From CAIQJJ01 sp964606085 (lineage in GTDB: Bacteria; Chloroflexota; Anaerolineae; Anaerolineales; UBA4823), in assembly GCA_964606085.1 (NCBI GenBank), contig CAZSFD010000055.1, positions 1-35,916 of the forward strand: a stretch of DNA of 35,916 bases, written 5' to 3'. The notes below the pieces were generated by a model, which worked only from the letters and a program-made list of their open reading frames with translations, ran no database searches and was not told where the DNA came from. The translations under genes were made by a program, and so were the position numbers. Shown piece after piece: positions 22,267 to 30,389 of the stretch (the stretch's first letter is position 1; the number at the start of each line of letters is the position of its first letter).

Positions 22267-23029
22267 AGCACTTCAAAAAAGCGAGTGTGAGCGCTGCCAC
22301 CTGTTCCCATTCCCGATCCAAAATGACACAGTGGCCGGAATTTTCCATCCAATGAACCTGTGTGACCTGCGAGCGCACCCGGCTGGCGATCAATTCCGGC
22401 ACGCTGGCAGCCACGGTCGTATCCAGGCGGCCCTGCACAATCAAGGTTGGCTGGCCGATTTCGGGCAGGCGTGGCAGGGTGGCGCGCTGCAAGGCGAACA
22501 ATTGCACCGTCGCGTGCGTGGGATGCACAGCATACCCCTGCCAGCGGTCATCCGCCGCCGATGGTGCGGACTCGCCCTTCGGCAAAAGCGGGCGGAAACG
22601 GGCGATCAGCGGGGCCAGGCGCGGCGTCCACACCGAGGGGATGCGCAGCGCCGGGGCGTACAGCAGCAGCCCGGCGGCTTCAGGGTGGCTGGCGGCCAGT
22701 TGCAGCGAGAGTACCCCGCCCATCGATTCCCCGCCGATGACCACGCGTCCACAGCGTTCGGCCAGTTGGCGGTAGGCCTGTTCGCAGGTGGCCAGCCAAT
22801 CTTGCCAGCGGCAGCGGTTGGCCTCGGCGGGGGTTGTGCCGTGACCCGGCAGCAGCGGCCCGGCCACGGTATAACCGGCCTGGTGCAGCGCCTTCGCCAG
22901 CAGGCGCACTTCAGCGCTGGTGGCCGTGTAGCCGTGCGTGAGCAAGACCCCAGTCGGGCCGCCCGGCCAAAAGAAAGGGCCGCCTTCGAGATGGGGATTG
23001 ACGAGGGGAGAAGGGGAGCGTGGGGGCAT
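22259..23029 (-). CDS. Alpha/beta hydrolase (carboxylesterase/monoacylglycerol lipase type)
   Basis: A 256-aa alpha/beta hydrolase. GVLLTHGYTATSAEVRLLA is the oxyanion-hole region. The nucleophile is S102 in GGESMGG, the acid D203 in GRLDTTV and the base H233 in NSGHCV. The arrangement, with PLLPGHGTTP, matches bacterial carboxylesterases/monoacylglycerol lipases. It has no signal peptide, so it should be cytoplasmic. The start has no good ribosome binding site. It lies 21 bp after the TPR/zinc-ribbon gene and overlaps the next gene by 8 bp. Confidence 0.92.
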   Translation of the reverse strand: MPPRSPSPLVNPHLEGGPFFWPGGPTGVLLTHGYTATSAEVRLLAKALHQAGYTVAGPLLPGHGTTPAEANRCRWQDWLATCEQAYRQLAERCGRVVIGGESMGGVLSLQLAASHPEAAGLLLYAPALRIPSVWTPRLAPLIARFRPLLPKGESAPSAADDRWQGYAVHPTHATVQLFALQRATLPRLPEIGQPTLIVQGRLDTTVAASVPELIASRVRSQVTQVHWMENSGHCVILDREWEQVAALTLAFLKCYV

Positions 23030-23050
23030 AGGCGAGATGGGGAGAAGAGA

Positions 23051-24442
23051 TTAACCTGGCAGGAAAGACAGGCCGATGGACAATAAAATGAGCAAAACCA
23101 CGGCAGACAGGATGGCCGCCAGCGAGACTTCAAATAGCTTGAAATAATTACGCGGGCGCGACCCACTCACTTTGCCGGTCTGCCCATTGATCAAGGCCCG
23201 GCGCTGCTGGCCCTGGTAGGTGTAAATGCCCACCCACAGGGGAAGCAGCACCAGTTTATAGGTCATGGCGTGCCAGTTGGGTGTACCCGTATCGAGGTTG
23301 CGCATCTCGCGCCCACTCGATACGCGGCCATAAAGGTTGGGACGAACACGCCGCATAATCGCCTCGCGCGCCTGCAACGAAGCCGTCGCTAAGGGGATGT
23401 CGTTGGTGATCGCCGGCCAACCGGCCAGCAAGTGCGGCTCGAAGGCAACCAGGTCTTTCAAGTTGAACGGTTCAATCTTTCTGATTTCGTCAACCGGCTG
23501 CGCCTGGATGCCCGGAAGCAGAATATCATCGAATACTTCTGTTTCCCTGCCATTCACAGACACCCACACCGGGTTTTTGCTCGTCCCTTCGTTGACTTCG
23601 GCGTGCCAGGGCAGTTCTAACATGCCATCGAATGTCCAGAACGGGAAATAGGTAGCCTGGAGTTGAATGCGTTCGACATGCGCCACCAGGTCATCGGGCG
23701 TCAGGCCGCCCTTACTCAGCCAGGTCTTCAAGCGGGCGTGGGCCTTTGCTTCATCCACCTGAATCAACGCAATCAGCAGCGGTTCTGCCAGGTCATCCAC
23801 TTCGGGGGGGCGCACCAGGCGGTTAGAGCCGCAATACGGGCAGCGATCAGAGAGCGCGCCGCCCGGCAGCAAACTGATCGCCCCGCACTGCTGACAGGCC
23901 AACGAATGATGCCCTTCGGCCCAGCGCTTGCCGCGTCCGGCAAAAAGCGTACCCGTCAGCGCTTGCTCCCCCTCACTGACGGTGAGCAATTTGGCCGTCT
24001 GATGCAGGTAGCCGCAAAACTGGCACACCACTTCCTGCTGCCCGATGTCAAAGGCCAGCCGTCCGCCGCATTGGGGGCAGTCGAACACCTGCTGCTGCGC
24101 TGGTGAGTTGCCGGGCGCGGCGGCAGGCAGACCCGTCTCTGCCGTCCAGCCGGCACGCAGCAGGCTCAGGCCGCGTGCGGCCGCGCCATTGTTGGGGTCG
24201 GCGGCCAGGGCGCGTTGCAGGCAGTCCAGTTGTTCGTGGGGGTTGGTGGTGGTGGCCGAGAGCCACAGCCAGGCGCGGGTATCGCCGGGGCGCAGCGCGG
24301 TGGCTCGTTCAAGCTGTTGGCGCGCCAGGGCCAGGTTGCCGCCCATCACGGCGGCAATGCCCTGGCTCACCAGGCTTTCGGCTTCGCCATCGTGGAGGCT
24401 GGGTTTGTTTCGTGCAGTTGAATGGTGTGATGGGGTGAACAT
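23051..24442 (-). CDS. TPR and double zinc-ribbon membrane protein, unknown function
   Basis: A 463-aa protein not recognised as a named family. Residues about 19-95 look like two or three TPR units (LARQQLERATALRPGDTRAW; CLQRALAADPNNGAA). Two zinc ribbons follow: C122/C125 with C140/C143 (CPQC, CQFC) and C183/C186 with C201/C204 (CQQC, CPYC). A long soluble domain with Trp-rich strands (TYFPFWTFDG, WVSVNGRE) comes next, then a C-terminal membrane helix (about 433-460). Proteins of this style are often annotated as zinc-ribbon or primosomal-protein-N'-like, but helicase motifs are absent here. A protein-protein scaffold at the membrane is one possibility. Confidence 0.8.
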   Translation of the reverse strand: MFTPSHHSTARNKPSLHDGEAESLVSQGIAAVMGGNLALARQQLERATALRPGDTRAWLWLSATTTNPHEQLDCLQRALAADPNNGAAARGLSLLRAGWTAETGLPAAAPGNSPAQQQVFDCPQCGGRLAFDIGQQEVVCQFCGYLHQTAKLLTVSEGEQALTGTLFAGRGKRWAEGHHSLACQQCGAISLLPGGALSDRCPYCGSNRLVRPPEVDDLAEPLLIALIQVDEAKAHARLKTWLSKGGLTPDDLVAHVERIQLQATYFPFWTFDGMLELPWHAEVNEGTSKNPVWVSVNGRETEVFDDILLPGIQAQPVDEIRKIEPFNLKDLVAFEPHLLAGWPAITNDIPLATASLQAREAIMRRVRPNLYGRVSSGREMRNLDTGTPNWHAMTYKLVLLPLWVGIYTYQGQQRRALINGQTGKVSGSRPRNYFKLFEVSLAAILSAVVLLILLSIGLSFLPG

Positions 24443-24467
24443 GAATATTATCTATCATCTAACCCTT

Positions 24468-25535
24468 CTACTTAATCTCACCCGTTAGCGGGTCCACACC
24501 CGTATCGGTAAACCCCGCCAGCAGATCGGCCAGCACTTCGTTGGCATAGCGCAGGCGGCCCGGGCTGAGCAGTTCGCCGTTGACATCGCTGATTTGCAGC
24601 GGCACCGTGACCTCCTGCCCGCCCTGCCCGGCGAGAATTTGTGGAATCAGCGCCAGGATGGTGGGCAGCGGGTCGGTGCGCAGCGAGGCCACCCACGCCG
24701 GACGCAGTTCCTCGCTGGGCGGCTGCGTGCCAATCAAGCGGATGCCCTGCTCGGCCAACTGGCGCAGCATGGCCTCGTCGCCAGCGCCGGGGTAGATGAA
24801 CACCGTCTCGGCCTGGTGGTCTTTGAGAAATTCGCCATTGCCCCACCAGGTGGTTGCATCGGCATTCGCCGCCGCTTCGACATATAACGGGTAGCTGTAA
24901 AAAGGCGGGTAACTTTGCAGGCACAGCCCGCAGTAATAGGTATCGCCGTTAAGAAAGCCGTGGTAGGCCGCTTTGGCGGCGGCGTCATCGCTCAGTCCGA
25001 CCATGCCCGAACGATAATCAGGCGTGAGCATGGCGGCGATGAAACCGGCGATAAAGCCCAATTGATCGGGCCGCCCACTGCCGAGTTGAACGGTGGTCAG
25101 GTTGGCCGCCGCCGCCAGGCCGGGGATGCCGATGCCCAGGATGCGCGCATCTGGCACAGCCGCGGCGATGGCGCTGACACCCGCCACATCCACCCCTGCG
25201 CCCGGCAGGATGACGAGCAGATGCGCTTCTGCCGGCACGTCTTTTGCCGTCAGCGCCGGGCGCACCTGCCAGCGCATCCCGGCCGTTTCGGCGGTATCGT
25301 GCAAAAATGCTTCCAGCGGGTCGGCCAGGGCTGCTGCGGCATCGGCGGGACGCAGCAGGATGATCAGCGGCGGCAGGGCGGTGGGGGTGGCCGTGGGTGT
25401 GACGGTGGCCGTCGGGGCGGGTGTGGCGGTCGCCGTGGGCGGCCGGGTGGGGGCGGGCGTGGGGGTGGGTGCGGCGTTGGTGCAGGCGGCCAGGGTCAGT
25501 AGGATGATGATAAGGAAGAGAAGGCGTGTTTTCAA
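24468..25535 (-). CDS. BMP-like substrate-binding lipoprotein
   Basis: A 355-aa exported protein starting MKTRLLFLIIILLTLAAC, with a lipobox ending at Cys 18. A Pro/Thr/Ala-rich linker of about 35 residues follows. The rest resembles periplasmic-binding proteins of the BMP (basic membrane protein/nucleoside-binding) family: ILGIGIPG, LGFIAGFIAAMLT, and GMVGLSDDAAAKAAYHGFLNG. No ABC permease or ATPase lies beside it. Two TTG codons could start it, 25553 or 25535; the second is favoured because purine-rich GAGAAAA precedes it and it gives a compact signal peptide. It is divergent from the S51 peptidase gene. Confidence 0.78.
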   Translation of the reverse strand: MKTRLLFLIIILLTLAACTNAAPTPTPAPTRPPTATATPAPTATVTPTATPTALPPLIILLRPADAAAALADPLEAFLHDTAETAGMRWQVRPALTAKDVPAEAHLLVILPGAGVDVAGVSAIAAAVPDARILGIGIPGLAAAANLTTVQLGSGRPDQLGFIAGFIAAMLTPDYRSGMVGLSDDAAAKAAYHGFLNGDTYYCGLCLQSYPPFYSYPLYVEAAANADATTWWGNGEFLKDHQAETVFIYPGAGDEAMLRQLAEQGIRLIGTQPPSEELRPAWVASLRTDPLPTILALIPQILAGQGGQEVTVPLQISDVNGELLSPGRLRYANEVLADLLAGFTDTGVDPLTGEIK

Positions 25536-25602
25536 AGGTTTTCTCGCTGGCAAAGGTTGGCGTATTTTACCATCCTGCCCGACAATGCCCCGCGGCGGCC
25601 CA

Positions 25603-25611
25603 TGCTATAAT
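25603..25611 (+). promoter_or_regulatory. Extended -10 element, possible S51 peptidase promoter
   Basis: TGCTATAAT is a perfect extended -10 box in the divergent spacer, about 140 bp before the peptidase start. No clear -35 box is seen. Transcripts would include the palindrome at 25643-25717. Confidence 0.4.
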
Positions 25612-25642
25612 CTTTTTAGCCATTGCCATGCCGGATGAAAAT

Positions 25643-25717
25643 GTAGGGGCGGGTGACATCCGCCCGTGGATGGGCGCAACGAAGCCCACAGCCAGGGCGC
25701 ACGCCGTGCGCCCCTAC
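25643..25717. repeat. GTAGGGGCG palindrome, long form with two inner hairpins
   Basis: The outer arms GTAGGGGCG (25643-25651) and CGCCCCTAC (25709-25717) match the short copy at 15122-15148. Inside are GGGCGG-loop-CCGCCC and GGGCGCAC-gcc-GTGCGCCC. Confidence 0.75.
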
Positions 25718-25751
25718 CCGCATCTATTTTCACACCACTCAGGAAGTTAAA

Positions 25752-26447
25752 ATGTCATCACAAATCATTGCCCTCGGCGGCGGCGGTTTTTCGATGGAAC
25801 CCGAAAACCTGGCCCTCGACCGCTACATTTTGCAGCAAAGCGGCGCGCCGCGGCCCAGGGTGTGCTTTTTACCCACTGCCAGCGGCGACGCCGATGGTTA
25901 TGTGCTGAATTTCTACAAAGCCTTTGCCACGCTCGCATGCCAGCCATCGGTTTTATCGCTCTTTCGCCTGCCCACGGCTGACCTGGAAGGCTTTGTGCTG
26001 GAAAAGGATGTGATCTACGTCGGCGGCGGCAACACACGCAGTATGCTGGCTTTGTGGCGCGAATGGGGTCTGGAGGCCATCTTGCGCAAGGCTTATCAGG
26101 CGGGCGTCGTGCTGGCAGGCATCAGCGCCGGGGCCAACTGCTGGTTCGAGCAGTTCAGCACCGACTCGCTTCCCGGCGACCTGACCGTGATGGCTGGCCT
26201 GGGCCTGCTCAACGGCAGTTTCACGCCCCATTACGACGGCGAGGCCGAACGCCGGCCCGCCCTGCACCGCATGTTGCAGCACGCCGCCATCGTCCCCGGC
26301 CTGGCCGCCGATAACAGCGCCGGTGTCCACTTTGTGGACGGGCAGCTTGTCCAGGCCATTTGCTCACGCGAAACGGCGCAGGTTTATCACGTCCACCTGA
26401 CCGAAAACCAGGTCATTGAGGAACCTTTGGCAATGATGAAGTTATAA
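25752..26447 (+). CDS. Peptidase S51 (cyanophycinase/peptidase E-like)
   Basis: A 231-aa enzyme of family S51. The nucleophile lies in GISAGA (S125); the surrounding LAGISAGANCWF, the upstream GGGNTRSMLALW and the downstream GLGLLNGSFTPHYDGE are typical of peptidase E-like proteins. These cleave Asp-containing dipeptides or cyanophycin-derived peptides. No cyanophycin synthetase is near, and length favours the peptidase E-like group. AGGAAG precedes the ATG. Longer upstream frames run into the palindromic repeat and are rejected. Confidence 0.9.
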   Translation: MSSQIIALGGGGFSMEPENLALDRYILQQSGAPRPRVCFLPTASGDADGYVLNFYKAFATLACQPSVLSLFRLPTADLEGFVLEKDVIYVGGGNTRSMLALWREWGLEAILRKAYQAGVVLAGISAGANCWFEQFSTDSLPGDLTVMAGLGLLNGSFTPHYDGEAERRPALHRMLQHAAIVPGLAADNSAGVHFVDGQLVQAICSRETAQVYHVHLTENQVIEEPLAMMKL

Positions 26448-26492
26448 TGCCTGCACACTGGCATATTTCCTGCAACATTTCATAGCAACCCC

Positions 26493-27698
26493 ATGAGCTT
26501 GCCCAACCCCGAATTTTACGTCGAAGAACCCAACGAGCTATCGCCTGCGCGGCGGCGGCGGGCGCGGCGCGTGTTGGCCCCGTTGGATGCCGACGAACGC
26601 ACGGCCTATCTCGACCGGTTGGCCCTGCGGGCGGCGCTTTCGTTTGGCTTCTTCGCCCGTTCACTGCTGGCCGGCGTTGTCATCGCCCTCGGACTGACGC
26701 TCGATTCGATGACGCTGATCGTGGCCGGGGTGGTGCTGGCGCCAGCCATGCTGCCCATCGTCGGCCTGGCGCTCGGCACCATCACCGGTTCGGTGCGTTT
26801 CTTTGGGCGCAGTCTGGCTGGCCTGCTGGTGGGGGCGTTGCTGGTCTTTGCCGCCGGCCTGCTGTTTGGCAAAATCTCAGCGGATTGGCGAGATGTCACA
26901 TTGTGGCACGCCCACAGCCATGCCCAGGTCTCCTGGGTCAATTTGCTGGTTGTCGGCGCGGCGGCCTTCTTCACCGCCTATCAGACCACCCACAGCGAAC
27001 ACGATCCGCACTCGCCGAGTGTCTTGTTAGCCTACACGCTATACACGCCCCTGGCCGTGGCCGGTTTTGGGTTGACCAGCGGCGTGCCACACCTATGGCC
27101 CGATGGTCTGATCGTGTTCGCCTTTTACCTGGCGCTGGCTGTGCTGGCCGGGCTGGTGGTCTTGATCATGATGGGATTTCGTCCGCTCACCTGGCTGGGT
27201 TATACCCTGGGGGCGGCCATGGGGTTGTTTGGCCTGGTGATCCTGATCGTCATCGGCGGGGCAAGCACATTCTATGGCACACGCCTGGCGCGGCCAACGG
27301 TGACGCCCTCCCTGACGGTCACGCGCACCCCCATCCCACCCACGGCGACCGCCACCGCCACGCCCGTCCCACCCACTCAAACGCTCACGATCACACCGCT
27401 GCCGCCCACGCTCACACCTACCCTAACGCCTACCCTCACGCCCACCATCACGCCCACCCCCGTCTACGCCCGCATCGCCGCCGACGAGACCTCTGGCGGC
27501 GGGCGTCTGCGTGACCAGCCGGGCTTCGAGGGCAAAACGCTCCAGATTTATATCAATGGCACGCTGGTCATCGTCCTGCCCGATTCACAGGTGATTGAGA
27601 ACAAGGTCTGGGCGCATGTGATTGTGGTAGATGACGGCAACGAAGGCTGGATTTTGCAATCGCTGTTGTCTATTGCCACGCCGCGGCCTGATTGGTGA
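26493..27698 (+). CDS. DUF389-family membrane protein with Pro/Thr linker and SH3-like tail
   Basis: A 401-aa protein. Residues about 45-265 form a multi-helix membrane domain with the DUF389 pattern LAGVVIALGLTLDSMTLIVA, then GVVLAPAMLPIVGLALG. A Thr/Pro linker (about 275-325) carries tandem LTPT units. The last 75 residues look like a bacterial SH3b domain (GGGRLRDQPGFEGKTLQIY and GWILQSLL). A TATAAT at 26443-26448 lies upstream but without a good -35. The function of DUF389 is unknown. With the SH3b tail probably outside the cell, it could contact the cell wall. Confidence 0.82.
   Translation: MSLPNPEFYVEEPNELSPARRRRARRVLAPLDADERTAYLDRLALRAALSFGFFARSLLAGVVIALGLTLDSMTLIVAGVVLAPAMLPIVGLALGTITGSVRFFGRSLAGLLVGALLVFAAGLLFGKISADWRDVTLWHAHSHAQVSWVNLLVVGAAAFFTAYQTTHSEHDPHSPSVLLAYTLYTPLAVAGFGLTSGVPHLWPDGLIVFAFYLALAVLAGLVVLIMMGFRPLTWLGYTLGAAMGLFGLVILIVIGGASTFYGTRLARPTVTPSLTVTRTPIPPTATATATPVPPTQTLTITPLPPTLTPTLTPTLTPTITPTPVYARIAADETSGGGRLRDQPGFEGKTLQIYINGTLVIVLPDSQVIENKVWAHVIVVDDGNEGWILQSLLSIATPRPDW
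27405..27465. repeat. 12-bp tandem repeat coding for LTPT units
   Basis: Units close to CTCACGCCCACC repeat with a 12-bp period and encode LTPTLTPTLTPTITPTP. It is the low-complexity linker between membrane and SH3-like domains. Confidence 0.7.
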
Positions 27699-27706
27699 TC
27701 GTCGGA

Positions 27707-27735
27707 TTGCCACCGATCTCTCAGCATGGTAGAAT
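27707..27735 (+). promoter_or_regulatory. Sigma70-type promoter of pdxS-pdxT
   Basis: TTGCCA (27707-27712) and TAGAAT (27730-27735) are 17 bp apart, each with five of six consensus bases. Transcription would start near 27742, about 69 nt before pdxS. Confidence 0.65.
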
Positions 27736-27765
27736 GCGGGCGCTATACATACCCAATCCCGCGCG

Positions 27766-27795
27766 CGCGCCGGAAACGGCGCGGCGAGTTTTTTT
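27766..27795 (+). terminator. Hairpin plus T-run in the pdxS leader, possible attenuator
   Basis: CGCGCCG and CGGCGCG form a perfect 7-bp stem closed by a GAAA tetraloop (27766-27783), followed after 5 nt by TTTTTTT (27789-27795). It lies between the promoter and the pdxS ribosome binding site (GGAGGTG). It could terminate readthrough from the DUF389 gene, or regulate pdxS by attenuation. Confidence 0.6.
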
Positions 27796-27810
27796 ACCGG
27801 AGGTGTTTCT

Positions 27811-28698
27811 ATGCAAAGTCAAACGGGTACCTGGACTGAAAAAAAAGGCCTGGCGCAAATGCTCAAAGGCGGCGTCATTATGGATGTTGTCACGCCTGAA
27901 CACGCCAAAATTGCCGAGGATGCCGGCGCCTGCGCCGTGATGGCGCTGGAACGCGTTCCCGCCGACATCCGCGCCGATGGCGGCGTGGCGCGCATGAGCG
28001 ATCCAGAGTTGATTCTGAAAATTATGGATGCCGTGACCATCCCCGTGATGGCCAAGTGCCGCATCGGTCACTTCGTCGAAGCGCAAATCCTCGAAGCCAT
28101 CGGGGTAGATTACATTGACGAATCGGAAGTGCTCACCCCCGCCGATGAAGCCCACCACATTCTCAAACACAGCTTCAAGGTGCCGTTCGTGTGTGGCTGC
28201 CGCAACCTGGGCGAAGCCCTGCGGCGCATCGGCGAAGGCGCGGCGATGATCCGCACCAAGGGCGAAGCAGGTACTGGCGATGTGGTCGAAGCCGTGCGCC
28301 ACGGGCGGGCCGTGCTGGGCGAAATCCGCCGCCTGCAAACGATGGCCGACGAAGAAGTGATGGCCTATGCCAAAGAAATTGGCGCCCCGTATGACCTGGT
28401 GATCGAGACGAAGGAACTGGGCCGCCTGCCCGTGGTCAACTTTGCCGCTGGCGGCATTGCCACCCCCGCCGACGCGGCATTGATGATGCAGCTCGGTGTG
28501 GACGGCGTTTTCGTCGGTTCGGGCATCTTCAAATCCGGCGACCCGGCCAAGCGCGCCGCCGCCATCGTCAAGGCCACCACGCACTACAACGACCCCTACA
28601 TCCTGGCCGAAGTCAGCCGCAACCTGGGCGAGCCGATGGTCGGGCGGCAAATCTCCTCCATCCCCGCAGGCGATCTGATCGCTCAGCGTGGGTGGTAG
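27811..28698 (+). CDS. pdxS: Pyridoxal 5'-phosphate synthase, PdxS subunit
   Basis: A 295-aa PdxS, the synthase subunit that builds pyridoxal 5'-phosphate from ribose 5-phosphate, glyceraldehyde 3-phosphate and ammonia. The active-site lysines K82 (AKCRIGH) and K150 (RTKGEAGTG) and D25 (VIMDVVTPE) are present, as is the GGIATPADAALMMQLG phosphate site. Length and start match the family. GGAGGTG precedes the ATG. Its partner glutaminase pdxT follows. Confidence 0.98.
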   Translation: MQSQTGTWTEKKGLAQMLKGGVIMDVVTPEHAKIAEDAGACAVMALERVPADIRADGGVARMSDPELILKIMDAVTIPVMAKCRIGHFVEAQILEAIGVDYIDESEVLTPADEAHHILKHSFKVPFVCGCRNLGEALRRIGEGAAMIRTKGEAGTGDVVEAVRHGRAVLGEIRRLQTMADEEVMAYAKEIGAPYDLVIETKELGRLPVVNFAAGGIATPADAALMMQLGVDGVFVGSGIFKSGDPAKRAAAIVKATTHYNDPYILAEVSRNLGEPMVGRQISSIPAGDLIAQRGW

Positions 28699-28782
28699 GA
28701 GCGGTAGCTGGTATTCGATATTCGGTTCTGCGTTCACCCGATGAACGACTACCGAATGCCGGCCTCACTTTTTCCCAATCCT

Positions 28783-29361
28783 ATGAACATAGGCGTTTTA
28801 GCCCTCCAGGGCGATTTTGCTGAACACATCGCCGTGCTGCGCCGCCTGGACGTGGAAGCGTCAGCAGTGCGCCTGCCGCGTCATCTTGAGCGCCTCGATG
28901 GGCTGATCATTCCCGGCGGCGAGTCCACCACCATTGCCAAGCTGGCCATCGCCTTCGACCTGATGGAACCTTTACGCCAGTTTGGCCGCACCCACGCCAT
29001 CTGGGGTACATGCGCCGGGGCGATCTTCCTATCCAAAGACATTGGCCGCCCCCAACCGCTGCTGGGCCTGATGGACATCACCATCACCCGCAACGCCTTT
29101 GGCCGTCAGGTAGATAGCTTCGAGACCGACTTGCACGTGCCTGCCCTCAGCGCAGTTGACCCATCCGATGCGCCCTATCATGCCGTTTTTATTCGTGCCC
29201 CGTTGATTGATGCCGTGCAGCCGCCCGCCGAAAGCCTCGCCCATCTCGAAGATGGCCGCATCGTCGCCGCCCGCCAGGGACGCCTGCTCGCCACCTCCTT
29301 CCACCCCGAACTGACCACCGACGACCGTTTTCACCGCTATTTCTTAAAGCTGGCAAGTTGA
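28783..29361 (+). CDS. pdxT: Pyridoxal 5'-phosphate synthase, PdxT glutaminase subunit
   Basis: A 192-aa class I glutaminase that supplies ammonia to PdxS. The triad is C77 (GTCAGAI), H174 and E176 (SFHPELT). The N-terminus MNIGVLALQGDFAEH is the family norm and fixes the start at 28783 rather than the ATG at 28741. The 84-bp gap after pdxS holds no other gene. The two subunits would form the PLP synthase complex in the cytoplasm. Confidence 0.97.
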   Translation: MNIGVLALQGDFAEHIAVLRRLDVEASAVRLPRHLERLDGLIIPGGESTTIAKLAIAFDLMEPLRQFGRTHAIWGTCAGAIFLSKDIGRPQPLLGLMDITITRNAFGRQVDSFETDLHVPALSAVDPSDAPYHAVFIRAPLIDAVQPPAESLAHLEDGRIVAARQGRLLATSFHPELTTDDRFHRYFLKLAS

Positions 29362-29362
29362 A

Positions 29363-29400
29363 AGGTGGCAGGTTATCAAGTAACTTTCAACCTGCCACCT
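29363..29400. repeat. AGGTGGCAGGTT palindrome after pdxT
   Basis: AGGTGGCAGGTT (29363-29374) pairs perfectly with AACCTGCCACCT (29389-29400) across a 14-nt loop. It lies at the pdxT stop. No T-run follows, so it may be a dispersed repeat or a weak terminator. Confidence 0.65.
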
Positions 29401-29435
29401 GCCACTTGTAATCTGCAACCTTCCACCCTTTCATC

Positions 29436-30386
29436 ATGAACATCCGCCCATTCGATTGGCGCGATCTTCCCAATTTGCATCGTTATCGCCACCAGGGATT
29501 GTTTCTGGACAGTACCTTGCTGCTGACGCGCCAGCCATCCCTGGTGCCGACGGGGGCTTTGCTCAACTACTTCGCTCCATCCACTGGCATTTTTACCTAC
29601 GTGGCCGAAGATGACGACCGCCCGGCGCCGCTGTTGGGCCAGGTGACGCACACCGCCGGCGCGCAAACCGCACACCTGTCTTTCCTTGCCCCAGAAGCCA
29701 TCCTGCCGGAAAGCAGCCTGGCGCTGGAATTGATGCTCGAAAGCATGTCTCAAGCGGTAGCCGAGCGCGGGGGGATGTTTATCCTGGCAGAAGTTTACGA
29801 AAGCAACCCCGTTTTTACCTTGCTGCATCAGAACGGCTTTGCCGTCTATGCCCGGCAGCGTTTTTGGCAGTTGAACGTCCCGCCTGGCCTCAGCCAGGCC
29901 AACACCTGGCGGCCTTGTGTGGATCGCGACATCATCCCTATCCGTTCGCTGTATAACAACCTCGTGCCAGGGCTGATCCAGCAGGTGCAGCCGCCGCCAA
30001 CCAATCACCCCAAAGGCATGGTGTATTACCAGGGCGATGATTTACTGGGCTTTATCGAACTTACTTATGGTTCACGTGGAATTTTAGCCCAGCCCTTTAT
30101 TCACCCCGACGCAGAACATCTTTCTGCCAGCCTGACACCCCTGCTCGAAAGCCTGCCCGACCGCGGCGACCGGGCGGTCTACCTATGCGTGCGCACCTAT
30201 CAATCCTGGCTGGAAGCCGCCCTATACGATGCCGAAGCGCAGCCCTCGCCGCTCAACGCGGTGATGGTCAAGCGGCTGGTGGTTTCGCGGCGGGCCGAAC
30301 AACCTTTCGTCATCCCGGCCATCGAAGCGACGCGCGCCGAACCCGTCGCTCGTATCGAAACGAACGAGCCACCCCTGAAGAGTTAA
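29436..30386 (+). CDS. GNAT-like acyltransferase
   Basis: A 316-aa protein resembling two GNAT folds in tandem. The first half contains ILAEVYESNPVFTLLHQNGF, the GNAT helix and loop where the neighbouring sequence reads x-L-x-x-x-GF. The typical acetyl-CoA loop (Q/R-x-x-G-x-G/A) is not clear, so it may be degenerate. The C-terminal 25 residues are a low-complexity tail. The stop is 3 bp before the AAA-R3H start, so the two genes are probably cotranscribed. Substrate unknown. Confidence 0.65.
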   Translation: MNIRPFDWRDLPNLHRYRHQGLFLDSTLLLTRQPSLVPTGALLNYFAPSTGIFTYVAEDDDRPAPLLGQVTHTAGAQTAHLSFLAPEAILPESSLALELMLESMSQAVAERGGMFILAEVYESNPVFTLLHQNGFAVYARQRFWQLNVPPGLSQANTWRPCVDRDIIPIRSLYNNLVPGLIQQVQPPPTNHPKGMVYYQGDDLLGFIELTYGSRGILAQPFIHPDAEHLSASLTPLLESLPDRGDRAVYLCVRTYQSWLEAALYDAEAQPSPLNAVMVKRLVVSRRAEQPFVIPAIEATRAEPVARIETNEPPLKS

Positions 30387-30389
30387 CCT

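Noticed and set aside
28741..28782. Upstream ATG as the pdxT start
   Set aside because: It would add 14 non-conserved residues; MNIGVLALQG at 28783 is the family N-terminus.
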